A stretch of DNA of 64,000 bases from Congregibacter litoralis KT71 (GTDB taxonomy: Bacteria > Pseudomonadota > Gammaproteobacteria > Pseudomonadales > Halieaceae): NCBI RefSeq assembly GCF_000153125.2, contig NZ_CM002299.1, positions 3,484,928 to 3,548,927 on the forward strand, in the 5' to 3' direction. The notes below the pieces were generated by a model. That model was not told the DNA's origin. It was given only the letters and a program-made list of their open reading frames with translations, and searched no databases. Both the position numbers and the translations under genes were made by a program. Shown here in pieces: positions 18,125 to 27,700 of this stretch (its first letter is position 1; each line of letters starts with the position of its first letter).

Positions 18125-18814
18125 ATGGCGACAGTTCTGATAACAGGGGTTAATCGCGGTCTGGGTCTGGAATTTATCCGCCAGTACGCCGCCGCGGGAT
18201 GGACGGTCCTGGGCACCTGCCGGGACCCTGACAATGCTGTGGAAGCGAAAGCCCTCGCCGCCGCAGAACCCTGCGTAACGCTTTATAAACTGGATGTCGG
18301 CGATACGGACGCCATCGCGGAACTGGCTGACACCTTGCGGGGCACCGCCATCGACGTCCTGATTCTCAATGCCGGCGTCATGGCAGAACGAACGGGACTG
18401 GGAACTCTGAAAGCCGAGGAATTCCAGCATGTGATGAATATCAATGTCGTCGCGCCGGCGATGTTGATTCAGGCCTTCGCCGATCATGTGGCAGCCAGCG
18501 AGAAAAAAGTGATTGTCGGCATGGGGAGCACCCTGGGCAGCATCGGCGGTAATAACAGCGGCGGGCTGTACAGCTACCGCAGTTCCAAGGCCGGCCTCCA
18601 CGCGATCATGAAGAATGCCAGCATCGATCTTAAGGAGAAGGCGATCATCGCCATCGCCATGCACCCGGGCTGGGTGGTCACAGACATGGGTGGCCACGGC
18701 GCTGACATTCAGACGGACACATCCATCGCCGGGATGATGGCCGTGATTGAACAGCTCACCCCCGACGACAGCGGCCGACTCCTGACCTACACGGGCGAGG
18801 AATTACCCTGGTAG
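18125..18814 (+). CDS. Short-chain dehydrogenase/reductase
   Basis: 229 aa SDR with MATVLITGVNRGLGLEFIRQY as the cofactor-binding start, LILNAGVMAE, and the catalytic YRSSK tetrad piece preceded by GMGSTLGSIGG. It resembles the C-factor/sniffer-like single-domain SDRs that act on small carbonyls. The start at 18125 gives the canonical length; an in-frame extension from 18032 overlaps the upstream transporter gene and is unlike the family. The substrate is unknown. Confidence 0.87.
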   Translation: MATVLITGVNRGLGLEFIRQYAAAGWTVLGTCRDPDNAVEAKALAAAEPCVTLYKLDVGDTDAIAELADTLRGTAIDVLILNAGVMAERTGLGTLKAEEFQHVMNINVVAPAMLIQAFADHVAASEKKVIVGMGSTLGSIGGNNSGGLYSYRSSKAGLHAIMKNASIDLKEKAIIAIAMHPGWVVTDMGGHGADIQTDTSIAGMMAVIEQLTPDDSGRLLTYTGEELPW

Positions 18815-18936
18815 TACTCTGGCAGGGAGGGGTCGGCGTTTCGCTGTGCGTTCAACCTGCTTTTGAATCTGCTTAAAACACACTTTTGACGCCGCGCCGC
18901 CTTTGTAGCGTGGCATAACCACTCTGGAGAAACGCC

Positions 18937-19332
18937 ATGACCCCTTTATTGAGTATTGTTGTTTACACGACCCTGCTGACTTTTCTGGCGATTATGCTGG
19001 GAGCGTTTCTACGCAACCGCGAATGGACGCCCGAGGGCCTGAAGGCGGGGCTGAGCAATCGCGATAATCTTCCCGACGCCACGCCCCTCGGAGGACGCGC
19101 TGAGCGCGCTGCCAACAACAGCATCGAAGCCCTGATTCTGTTTGTACCTCTCGCCCTTACTGCCCAGGCAGCGGGCATGGCCGAGGCGGCCACCCTCGGT
19201 GCCACGGTGTTTTTCTGGGCTCGGGTGGCCTACCTGCCCATCTATCTCGTGGGCATTCCCTATCTGCGCAGTCTGGTTTGGGGCGTGGGCGTTGCGGGAC
19301 TGGCCATGATGGTCATGGCGCTTCTGGCTTAA
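18937..19332 (+). CDS. MAPEG family membrane protein
   Basis: 131 aa with four hydrophobic segments, matching the membrane-associated eicosanoid/glutathione-metabolism family. The motif RAERAANNSIEALILFVPLAL is the family signature (aligned with the ERxxxN/E region that binds glutathione in eukaryotic members), and FFWARVAYLPIYLVGIPYLRS completes it. Bacterial members may be glutathione transferases or peroxidases. Followed 22 bases later by a TM2-domain gene with a GTG start, probably in one transcript. Confidence 0.86.
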   Translation: MTPLLSIVVYTTLLTFLAIMLGAFLRNREWTPEGLKAGLSNRDNLPDATPLGGRAERAANNSIEALILFVPLALTAQAAGMAEAATLGATVFFWARVAYLPIYLVGIPYLRSLVWGVGVAGLAMMVMALLA

Positions 19333-19354
19333 CAGAGCCGCCGTGTAAGGCCCC

Positions 19355-20296
19355 GTGGAGACCAAAGCCTCCCACCGGGATGCCGACTTCTCCCGGGCGG
19401 TACTCGAAGACCTCTACCGCTATCCCAAAAAGCGCGCGGGCATCGCCTGGTTTCTGTGGGCGACTACGGGGCTCATCGGCGGTCATCGCTTTTATCTGGA
19501 CAGACCGGCAACGGCTCTGACCATGGCCTTCACCGCCGGCGGGGCACTGCTGTGGTGGCTTGTGGATGCGTTTCTCATGCGGACCCTCCTTGAGTCTTAC
19601 AATGATGATCAGGCCGAGCGGGAACGCCGGGGACAACCACCGAGAGCCCTCGCGTTCATGCCACCGAGTCGCGGTGCGGCGCTGCCCAAACATCCGGCGT
19701 GGATCGCCAAGCGCCAGGGGCATGCCCGACTCTTCGGTGACGTGTTGGTCCTTGCCCTTGCAGGCATCGCCGTGGGCAGCGTATCGACGAACACCGGCAA
19801 TTACGAACCGATCATCGCCATCGTTGCTCTGAGTGCTATCACCCTCCTCGGTGCCCGCTGGGATGCCCTGGCCACCATTCCCGTACTGAAAAACTTTGAC
19901 CGCTGGAGCCACCGCCTGCGTCTGTACTACTACGTCAATGATCCCGGGGGCCCCCTGACGCTATTCTTTAAACCGGTATTGGGCCTCCTCACAGCGCCCT
20001 TTCGAAAGCGGGCCCGGGCAGAAGCCTGGCTCTACCTGCAGATCGGATTGTGGTTCACCATCATTTTTACCGGCATGGACCTGGTGGAAGCAGTGGATAT
20101 CAGCAGCCAGGGCATCAGCATTCACCCTCTGGACTTTCTCGCTGATGTTCTTCTCACCCTGATATCCGTTTATGCCCTGGCCACGCCCATCGGTGCCATT
20201 CTCACAACTCACGTGCTGCTGGAACGGCGCGATCTCACGGTGTGGGTTCTCACCTGCATTACCCTCGCCGCGATCTATCTCGGGTCAGCGATCTAG
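19355..20296 (+). CDS. TM2 domain-containing membrane protein
   Basis: 313 aa. The N-terminal part has a TM2 domain at residues about 30-85: AGIAWFLWATTGLIGGHRFYLDR (first helix with the G-x-HRFYL loop), then a second helix GGALLWWLVDAFLM. A cytosolic loop follows and then four more membrane segments in the C-terminal half (for example LQIGLWFTIIFTGMDLV). The start codon is GTG at 19355, supported by its place after the MAPEG stop. Function unknown. Confidence 0.8.
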   Translation: METKASHRDADFSRAVLEDLYRYPKKRAGIAWFLWATTGLIGGHRFYLDRPATALTMAFTAGGALLWWLVDAFLMRTLLESYNDDQAERERRGQPPRALAFMPPSRGAALPKHPAWIAKRQGHARLFGDVLVLALAGIAVGSVSTNTGNYEPIIAIVALSAITLLGARWDALATIPVLKNFDRWSHRLRLYYYVNDPGGPLTLFFKPVLGLLTAPFRKRARAEAWLYLQIGLWFTIIFTGMDLVEAVDISSQGISIHPLDFLADVLLTLISVYALATPIGAILTTHVLLERRDLTVWVLTCITLAAIYLGSAI

Positions 20297-20411
20297 GGCC
20301 CGTCCATGGGTTTTACGTTAGTTTGGACTTGCAGCATTCAGGGTTGCCATTATCTGGACATCGCTCTCGCATGCGGTATGGTGCGCCCATAATCACAGCT
20401 GAGACCGATTG

Positions 20412-21326
20412 ATGAGTGACTCCGATTCCTACGCCATTGGCGATTCCAGAGTGCCCTGGGGCATTGCCGAAAAAGCTGCCTGGCGTGCCGTACAGGAAAA
20501 GCAACGCTCGTACAGTGAACTTGTGGAACTTCGCGTACAGGCCCTCATGGAACACTACGATGTCGCGCAGTACGGCAGCTTGTCCTACGACAGCGATGAG
20601 TACGCCCTCCACGCCCTGAGTTCCAAAAACTGGAACCCTGAACTGCCGAACATACTGGTGACCGGTGGCGTTCACGGTTACGAAACCAGCGGCGTTATGG
20701 GAGCTTTGAGTTTTCTGGAAACGGCCTGCGAGGCTTACCAGGGGGCTTTCAATTTTCTGGTCATGCCCTGTGTCAGCCCCTGGGCCTTCGAAACCATCAA
20801 CCGCTGGAACCCCCTGGCCATTGACCCCAACCGCTCCTTTGTCGCCAACAGCCCTGCAGAGGAGAGCGCGGCGGTCATGGACTGGCTGTCACGCCGGGGA
20901 TGGGACTTTTTGGGGCACTTTGATTTGCACGAAACCACCGACACGGATAACAGCGAGTTCAGACCTGCCCTCGCGGCGCGGGACGCGAAGCCTCAGGATC
21001 ACTGGGACATTCCCGACGGCTTTTACGGCGTGGCGGACAGCTCGCGCCCCTCCCCCGAGTTTCAGCGTGCCATCATCGAGTCCGTCGCCCGGGTGACGCA
21101 TATCGCGCCCTCCATCGATGGAAGAATCATCGGCGAGACGCTGCAGCAGGAGGGGGTTATCTGTTACGACGGTAAAGGGCTGGGACTGTGTATGGGGGTG
21201 ACGGACGCGCCCTTTGTCACAACCACGGAGGTTTATCCCGATAGTCCTCTGGTCACAGACAATGACTGCATCGCCGCACAGGTGGCGGCGGTGACGGGCG
21301 GCCTGGAGTATCTCCTGAGCGTTTGA
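20412..21326 (+). CDS. M14-like zinc carboxypeptidase (aspartoacylase/succinylglutamate desuccinylase-type fold)
   Basis: 304 aa, cytosolic. The first zinc pair is HGYE in LVTGGVHGYETSG, matching the HxxE of the M14 family. The third zinc ligand is the His in GHFDLHETTDT, and TTTEVYPDSPL near the C-terminus provides the catalytic Glu region of M14 proteins. NPLAIDPNRSF is the loop holding the substrate-binding Asn-Arg. It probably cleaves an N-acylated or peptidic substrate. The start is set at the ATG at 20412; a TTG one codon earlier also lies in frame. Confidence 0.83.
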   Translation: MSDSDSYAIGDSRVPWGIAEKAAWRAVQEKQRSYSELVELRVQALMEHYDVAQYGSLSYDSDEYALHALSSKNWNPELPNILVTGGVHGYETSGVMGALSFLETACEAYQGAFNFLVMPCVSPWAFETINRWNPLAIDPNRSFVANSPAEESAAVMDWLSRRGWDFLGHFDLHETTDTDNSEFRPALAARDAKPQDHWDIPDGFYGVADSSRPSPEFQRAIIESVARVTHIAPSIDGRIIGETLQQEGVICYDGKGLGLCMGVTDAPFVTTTEVYPDSPLVTDNDCIAAQVAAVTGGLEYLLSV

Positions 21327-21345
21327 AAGGCTTGCCGGCGAATAA

Positions 21346-21720
21346 TCAGGCAAAGAACCGGCGGAACACGGCCTCGCCATAGACCAGAGCAAGGAGGCTC
21401 AGGGCTACGAACACCGCGGCGGAGCCCATATCCTTGGCCCTGCCGATAAGCGGATTATCCTCCAGCGTGACCGCGTCGGCGACCGCTTCAATGGCGGAAT
21501 TGAGCAGTTCCGTGAGCAACAATAAAAGCAGACTGATAATCATCAGCAGCAGATGGTTGCTCGACGTGGACAGGTAAAAGGCGACAGGCAGCAATACGAT
21601 GCCCAGAAAGAGCTCCTGACGAAAGGCGGACTCGTGAATAAAAGCGCTGCGAAATCCGTGATAGGAACACTCGGTGGCTTTCAGGATGCGCTCAAGGCCA
21701 TCTCCGTTTGGTTTATTGAT
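21346..21720 (-). CDS. dgkA: Diacylglycerol kinase with apparent AUC start codon
   Basis: 124 aa, matching the 120-odd residues of E. coli DgkA. The reading frame runs back through GLERILKA, FRSAFIHESAFRQE (amphipathic N-terminal helix), ELLNSAIEAVADAV and GRAKDMGSAAVF, the catalytic-loop signature of prokaryotic DgkA. It phosphorylates diacylglycerol to phosphatidate in the inner membrane. No ATG, GTG or TTG lies between the upstream in-frame stop (21727..21729) and the conserved N-terminal helix; a TTG at 21594 would remove the first 42 residues. An AGGTGA Shine-Dalgarno sequence (21727..21732) sits six bases before an ATC at 21718..21720, which gives the expected family length. I therefore take ATC as the initiator. 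A sequencing error nearby is the alternative. Confidence 0.78.
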   Translation of the reverse strand: MNKPNGDGLERILKATECSYHGFRSAFIHESAFRQELFLGIVLLPVAFYLSTSSNHLLLMIISLLLLLLTELLNSAIEAVADAVTLEDNPLIGRAKDMGSAAVFVALSLLALVYGEAVFRRFFA

Positions 21721-21730
21721 CGCGGTTCAC

Positions 21731-21800
21731 CTGCTGTCGCCTGTAGTCGCCTGTAGTCGCCTGTTGTGGCCTGTTATTACCTACCGTCACCTGTCGCGCA
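21731..21800. repeat. About seven tandem decamers just upstream of dgkA
   Basis: On the + strand the sequence reads as 10-base units CTGCTGTCGC, CTGTAGTCGC (twice), CTGTTGTGGC, CTGTTATTAC, CTACCGTCAC, CTGTCGCGCA. The first units match almost perfectly and the later ones are decayed. The array reaches the Shine-Dalgarno sequence of dgkA. The unit length is close to one helical turn, so the copies lie on one face of the DNA. Confidence 0.75.
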
Positions 21801-21859
21801 TGGTCGCAGCGCCTTCAGGGACGGCCGGGATTATAAATTTAAAAAGGAATGCGGAGAGC

Positions 21860-23251
21860 TTAGTGTAAAGCGGGGTAGCGCGGCTGATCAATTGCCAGCT
21901 GGCCCGCGACGGTCTGACGCAGATGCCCGGCAAGGCCCGGCGTATCGAGAGCCATGTCAGTACGCAAGCGATGAACCAGCTCCCAGCGCAATACCTCGAG
22001 GCTGCCCCGCTGCCCGAGAAGCTGCTCCAGACGTTCCTGCTCCTTTTTTGCCAAATCACCACCGAACTGAAATTCCCGCTGCGCAATGCCCAGGGAGTTT
22101 GCCGCCACTTTGGCAAGGAATGCCTGCCTACCCTGGAGCTCGGAGGCAAGCTCGTCCTTTAAGAATGCCGCCACTCCCGACAGCAATTCTCCGGGCATGG
22201 GTAGCTGTGTGCCATCTGCAATAACTGCCCCTTCGTCCGGCAGATCAAATTCACCGGGGATCAGCAGGTTGACGCAATCCATCTGCGCCTCGGAGGAGCG
22301 CCTGCCAATCACGGGACGCTCGAGACTGGGGGTTTCTCCCCGTCGCCAGGCGTCGGCCATTTGCAATGTCGCCATGGCCCACCAGAAGGAGCCAAAGACC
22401 TGCCAGTACTTGATTTCATCGCGGGACACCTCGATGCCGGAGGTCTCGCGATACCCCTCTCTCAGCTCATCGATGGTACCGAAACCACCCACGGCCAGGG
22501 CATCGTTACCAAAGCGCCAGGAATTCACGCAGAGCCATCCCAGGTCACGAAGGGGATCACCGATGTGTGCCAATTCCCAATCCAGTACGCCGTTGATGCC
22601 CTCGGGGGTCACCATCAGATTGCCGTTGCGGAAATCACCATGAACCAGGGTTGTACGCCAGGTCCCGGGCGCATTATCCAGCAGCCAGCGATAGCAGTAA
22701 TCGATCATCGGTACGGGCACCTGCAAATCGCGATAGGTGGCCCAGGTATCCCGCACCAGATGCTCAGGGCTGATCCGCGGCAACGCTTCCGCCAGGGGGC
22801 TCGATGCCCAATCCAGGCTGTGGATGCGGCCGAGTATCTGACCACATTCCCGGGCAAGTTTGGCGCGGGCATCCGCAAGTGCTTCCGACCGGACAATGCG
22901 TTGACCCAGGGTCTCACCGTTCAGCCAATCCATGACAAAACCGCTGCCGAGGCCATCGTCCTCCCGGAGAACGTAATGCACCGTCGGACCGGGAATACCC
23001 GCAGCCCCGGCCAACTGCAACAGCTGCGCCTCGGTCTCCAGGGAGATTGTGCCGACTGCCGATTGAGGGTCTAGCTGGGCGGGCGAACGGCGCAGGGCGT
23101 AGCGTCGCGTTCCCGATGCCTCCTCAATCTCAAGGCGATAGGTTTCCTGACTCGCGCCGGCGGTAAGCTGCTCCCAGGCAAGAAGCGCCCGGCAACCCGG
23201 GAGCTGCCGCTTCAACACAGACTCTAACGCGGTTTCAAACTCCTGCGCCAT
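21860..23251 (-). CDS. APH-family phosphotransferase (ACAD10/11-like kinase)
   Basis: 463 aa. Residues about 1-345 are an aminoglycoside-phosphotransferase-like kinase: LVHGDFRNGNLMV is the Brenner motif with catalytic Asp, and GVLDWELAHIGDPLRDLGW is the metal-binding motif. The C-terminal 110 residues form an extra alpha-helical domain often attached to this kinase type. It overlaps nothing but stops six bases from an acyl-CoA dehydrogenase gene on the same strand; this gene pair corresponds to the kinase and dehydrogenase domains fused in ACAD10/11 and to the lvaA/lvaC pair of Pseudomonas, which work on 4-hydroxyacyl-CoA through a phosphorylated intermediate. That role is inferred here. Confidence 0.85.
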   Translation of the reverse strand: MAQEFETALESVLKRQLPGCRALLAWEQLTAGASQETYRLEIEEASGTRRYALRRSPAQLDPQSAVGTISLETEAQLLQLAGAAGIPGPTVHYVLREDDGLGSGFVMDWLNGETLGQRIVRSEALADARAKLARECGQILGRIHSLDWASSPLAEALPRISPEHLVRDTWATYRDLQVPVPMIDYCYRWLLDNAPGTWRTTLVHGDFRNGNLMVTPEGINGVLDWELAHIGDPLRDLGWLCVNSWRFGNDALAVGGFGTIDELREGYRETSGIEVSRDEIKYWQVFGSFWWAMATLQMADAWRRGETPSLERPVIGRRSSEAQMDCVNLLIPGEFDLPDEGAVIADGTQLPMPGELLSGVAAFLKDELASELQGRQAFLAKVAANSLGIAQREFQFGGDLAKKEQERLEQLLGQRGSLEVLRWELVHRLRTDMALDTPGLAGHLRQTVAGQLAIDQPRYPALH

Positions 23252-23256
23252 GACGG

Positions 23257-24522
23257 TTACTCAACGCCCTTGGGTTTTTTCTGATTCATAAAACCAAAGA
23301 GATAACCCGCGGCGCGCCGGATCTGTATCTCGTCGGCGCCCTCGGTGATGCGATATCGCCGGTGATGCCGGTAGATATGTTCAAAAGGCTTATAGCGGGA
23401 GTAACCCATGCCGCCGTGAACCTGCATGGCAAAATCCGCTGCTTCACAACAGAGTCGGTTCGCCTGGTAGTTGCACATGGACACCTTGTCCGAGACCGAG
23501 AATGCGCCATCGCGATCCATGAGCCAGGCGGTTTTGTGGATAAGGGCGCGGAGCATCTCGCAGCGGGCATTGAGCTCCACCAGGGGAAACTGAATAGCCT
23601 GATTGCTCGCCAGCGCTTTGCCGAAGGGTTTTCGCTCCCGGGCATGGGCCACCGCTTCGTTAACGCAGTACTGCGCCGCCCCCAGGCTCGATGCCGCCTG
23701 GCGGATGCGGTTTTCGTTAAAAAAGTGCTGGATCACCATGAGCCCTTTTCCCTCGCCGCCAAAGATTGCGCTGTGAGGCACGCGGACATCGGCGAAAGAC
23801 ACCCGGGCGTGATCCGATGGCATGTTAAAGGTCCAGAGATATTCCTCGATCTTCACACCCGGTGTCTCCATGGGCACGAGAAACGCGGTGATTCCCGCCG
23901 CCTCCCCCGGCTGCCCGGAGGTCCGCGCCATGACCATGTCCGCATCCGCAATATGCACCCCGGTGTTCCAGGTCTTCTCACCATTGATCACCCAGTGATC
24001 GCCGTCACGCACCGCGGCGGTCTCCATGTGCGTCGCGTCGGATCCGTGCTCCGGCTCGGTAATACCGAAGGCAAATCCCTGGCGGGCGGACGCCATGCCC
24101 TCAAGCCACTGGGCTTTTTGCGCGTCTGTGCCGTAGTGGAGCATCAGCAGAAGCGCGATGTTATTACCGACGATGGAATGCTCGTTCTGAAGGTCATTGT
24201 GCAGACCCAGACCCTTGGCGGCTAAATGCTCGCGAATCAGCGCCATACCCAGATTGCCACCCTCGCGCCCGCCGAACTCTTTTGGGAACGGGTAGTTGAA
24301 GATCCCGGCCTCTATGGCCAGATCTTTTGCCTTGCGAAGCAGCGCTTCCCACTCCTCATTGGGCAGGCCATCGCGCTCCCAGTCGGTCCTGGCGTCTTCG
24401 CGCCGGTGATCAAAAAAACGCATATTGTCGTCGCTGTTTTCCAGCGGCCTGATCTTGTCCTCGATGAATTGGTCGACTTCCGTCAGAAATTCAGCAACAT
24501 CGGTAGGTACGTCAAAGTTCAT
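23257..24522 (-). CDS. Acyl-CoA dehydrogenase (paired with APH kinase)
   Basis: 421 aa FAD flavoprotein of the ACAD family. ALLLMLHYGTDAQKAQWL, FGITEPEHGSDATHMETAA (FAD-binding loop), and the C-terminal AMQVHGGMGYSRYKPFEHIYRHHRRYRITEGADEIQIR with the usual position of the catalytic base Glu in ITEG are all seen. It would make or use enoyl-CoA. Start at the ATG at 24522. The five-base gap to the APH kinase gene indicates co-transcription, supporting joint catabolism of 4-hydroxy or levulinic-type acids (inference from known ACAD11 and Lva systems). Confidence 0.92.
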   Translation of the reverse strand: MNFDVPTDVAEFLTEVDQFIEDKIRPLENSDDNMRFFDHRREDARTDWERDGLPNEEWEALLRKAKDLAIEAGIFNYPFPKEFGGREGGNLGMALIREHLAAKGLGLHNDLQNEHSIVGNNIALLLMLHYGTDAQKAQWLEGMASARQGFAFGITEPEHGSDATHMETAAVRDGDHWVINGEKTWNTGVHIADADMVMARTSGQPGEAAGITAFLVPMETPGVKIEEYLWTFNMPSDHARVSFADVRVPHSAIFGGEGKGLMVIQHFFNENRIRQAASSLGAAQYCVNEAVAHARERKPFGKALASNQAIQFPLVELNARCEMLRALIHKTAWLMDRDGAFSVSDKVSMCNYQANRLCCEAADFAMQVHGGMGYSRYKPFEHIYRHHRRYRITEGADEIQIRRAAGYLFGFMNQKKPKGVE

Positions 24523-24704
24523 TCAGCTTCCCTGGTATCTGCGATAGGACGTTTCCATGAGGAATGGTAATACAATGAGATTAATGGCGTTGGAGGCTAA
24601 AGACCGGCTACCGTTGACCTGCATCAAGACTGTTTCAGGCGAAAATATGATACTTACCTGAGCTTCGGTCGCGTTCCCCCCTATGACAAGGAGCAACAGT
24701 ATTC

Positions 24705-27700
24705 GTGTTTGATCGCATCATGGCCACAACGCTTCGTGGCTCTCTTCCGGCAGCCCTGTTTTTGCTCGGCCTGTTCGCGGGGGTCATGGCGCTGACGTTC
24801 ACCCCCCGGGAAGAAGAACCGCAGATTGTGGTCCCCATGATAGATGTGCTCGTGTCTGCGCCGGGGCTCTCGGCACGACAGACCGAGCGTCAAGTCACCA
24901 TTCCCCTTGAGAAGCTGCTGGCGCAGATACCGGGAGTCGAACATCTATACTCCAGCACGGATGCGGGGAAGACTGCCGTTACTCTACGCTTTTTTGTCGG
25001 CGAGGATCGTGAAGACTCCCTCCTCAATAGCTACAACAAGCTCTACGCAAACCAGGACCAGATACCAGCCGTTGTTACCGAGTGGCTGCTCAAGCCTGTG
25101 GAGGTGGACGATGTCCCAATCCTGGTGCTGGGACTGTGGAGCGAGGACGAAGCGCTGTACAGCGATTTTGAACTGCGGCGGATGGCAGACGAAATCTCTA
25201 CCGCTATTCAGGCTATTCCCCAGACCAGCGAAGTCAACGTCATCGGTGGGAGACTCCGCACCCTCCGAATTTTACTGGACCCCGAAAGCCTGGCAGCGCG
25301 CCATACGACAGCTGCCGATATCGTGTCTGCCCTGCAGATTTCCAACGTACTGCAGCAAGCAGGCACCTGGACCATAGGTAACACGGCGATTGCGCTGGAA
25401 GCCGGCGATGTGCTGAGAGCGCCCTCGGAACTGGCACAAATGGTTGTGAACGTCATCGATGGCGCCCCTGTCTATCTGCAGGATGTAGCCACCATCATCG
25501 ATGGCCCGGCTGAACCGGACAGCTATACCTGGTTGGATTTCTCCGGCCTCGACAGTGATAACAATCAATACCCCATGGTCGCCATCTCCGTCGCCAAGCA
25601 ACGGGGCGCAAACGCGGTGACCCTGGCAAACGACACCCTCGATCTCATCGAGGAGCTTCGTGAAGACCTCTTACCTCGGGAGGTCGATGTCGCAGTTCTC
25701 CGTGATTATGGGGAAACCGCGGACGCCAAGGTGAACAATCTGGCAAGCTCCCTTGGCTTTGCAATTGTCACCGTTGTGGTCTTTATTGCCCTGTTCCTGG
25801 GATGGCGGCCGGCTTTAATTGTTGGCCTGGCGGTACCTGTTTGCTACGGCATCACATTAGCCCTTGATATGCTGATGGGCTACACCATCAATCGCGTCAC
25901 CCTGTTCGCGCTGATTCTGTCTCTGGGACTGCTTGTCGACGACCCGATAACCGGGGTAGACAATATCGCGCGCTATATGAAACGTCAGCAGATGTCTCTG
26001 ACAGAGCGCGTGGTGGCGGCCATGCATGAAATTCGCACTCCCCTGATCCTGTCGACGCTGACCATCGTTCTCGCCTTTCTGCCCCTGGCAGCGATTACCG
26101 GGATGATGGGGCCTTACATGGCACCTATGGCGTTTAACGTGCCCGTCAGTGTGATCAGCTCCACACTGGTTGCCTTTCTGGTGACTCCATGGCTGGCCAG
26201 CTGGCTCCTTAAGGAGCCCGTCAATGAACCCTCCGGTGCCCCTGATAAAGTCACAGCTTACGCCCGCCTGGTCAGCCCCTTTTTAGATACCCGTGCGCAT
26301 GCCCATCGCCTGCTGTGGGTTGTGGGTTTTCTGTTTGTTTTTGCCGCTCTCCTGCCGGCCTTGAGATGGGTGCCCCTGAAGCTCCTTCCCTTCGACAGCA
26401 AAAATGAGGTGCAGGTCCTCATAGACATGCCGGAGTCCGCAAGCCTCGAGCGAACGGCCGCTCATACACGGCGAGTGGCCGATGAAGTCCTGCGTCTACC
26501 CGAAGTTGATTTGGTGGCTGCATTCATCGGCGAACCCTCTCCCATAGACTTCAACGGCATGGTCCGCCGCTACTATCAGCGCAGGGGCCCTCATCTGGCG
26601 GAGTTGAGACTGGTCCTCAAAGAAAAACTAGATCGCAAGCACCAATCTCACGCGGTTGTCCTGCGCCTTCGCGAGCTGCTGGGCCCGCTGCAGACCGCAG
26701 GTGTCAACATCAAAGTCGTAGAGGTCCCCCCCGGACCGCCGGTGCTGAGTACGCTGGTAGGCGAAATCTACGGTGAATCCCTGACCCCCTATGCCAGCCA
26801 GCAGGAAGCCGCTACGGTACTGATGGAGCGACTGTCCCGTGAAGCCCATGTCGTGGAGATTGATGCGTCCCTGGAAGGTCCCCAGGCGCGTCTCCGTTTT
26901 ACTACGGATCAGAAAAAAGCGGCATTGTCCGGTGTATCCACCAGCGACATCGCCCAGACGCTCACCATGGCCAACGACGGTTATGTTGCGGGATATTTAC
27001 AACAGCCCCAGGAACTCAAACCTCTTCCCATCGAATTACGCCTCGCACAGGAACAGCGCGCCTCACGGGTGGACCTGGAGCGCTTGCAGGTTCGGGGTCG
27101 TGCCGGCGTAGTAAAAACCCAGTCACCCCAGGGCCTCGATCTGGCACCGCAACCCCTGGTAGCCATGGGGGAATTAGGTGAATTTGTTAGCGGACACGCC
27201 GACACGCCTATTTTTCGCAAGAATCTTCGCCCGGTGGTATACGTTACCGCAGAACTCAACGGTCGCACGCCGGGAGCCGTCATCGCAGATCTGGTTGCGG
27301 ATTATCAGGAGCCCCGGAGTGCTGCGGTGCGCCCCTGGCAGAGTCGCACATTTTTTACCAACGGCGGAGGTGACGGCTGGGCACTACCCGAGGGGACATC
27401 GGTAGTCTGGGCTGGTGAGGGCGAGCTGCAGATCACCCTGGACGTATTCCGGGACATGGGACTGGGTTATCTATTTGCCCTCCTCGCTATTTTTGTGGTG
27501 CTACGCATCCAGACATCGTCTACCGCACTGTCCCTCATCATAATGCTCGCCATTCCCCTCACCATCATTGGGATCATGCCCGGCTTCTGGCTAATGAATC
27601 ACCTGGGCGAACGCGTCATAGCCGGAGCGCCGGAGCCGGTGCTGTTCACCGCCACCGCCATGATCGGCATGATCGCTCTGGCGGGCATTGTTGTTCGTAA

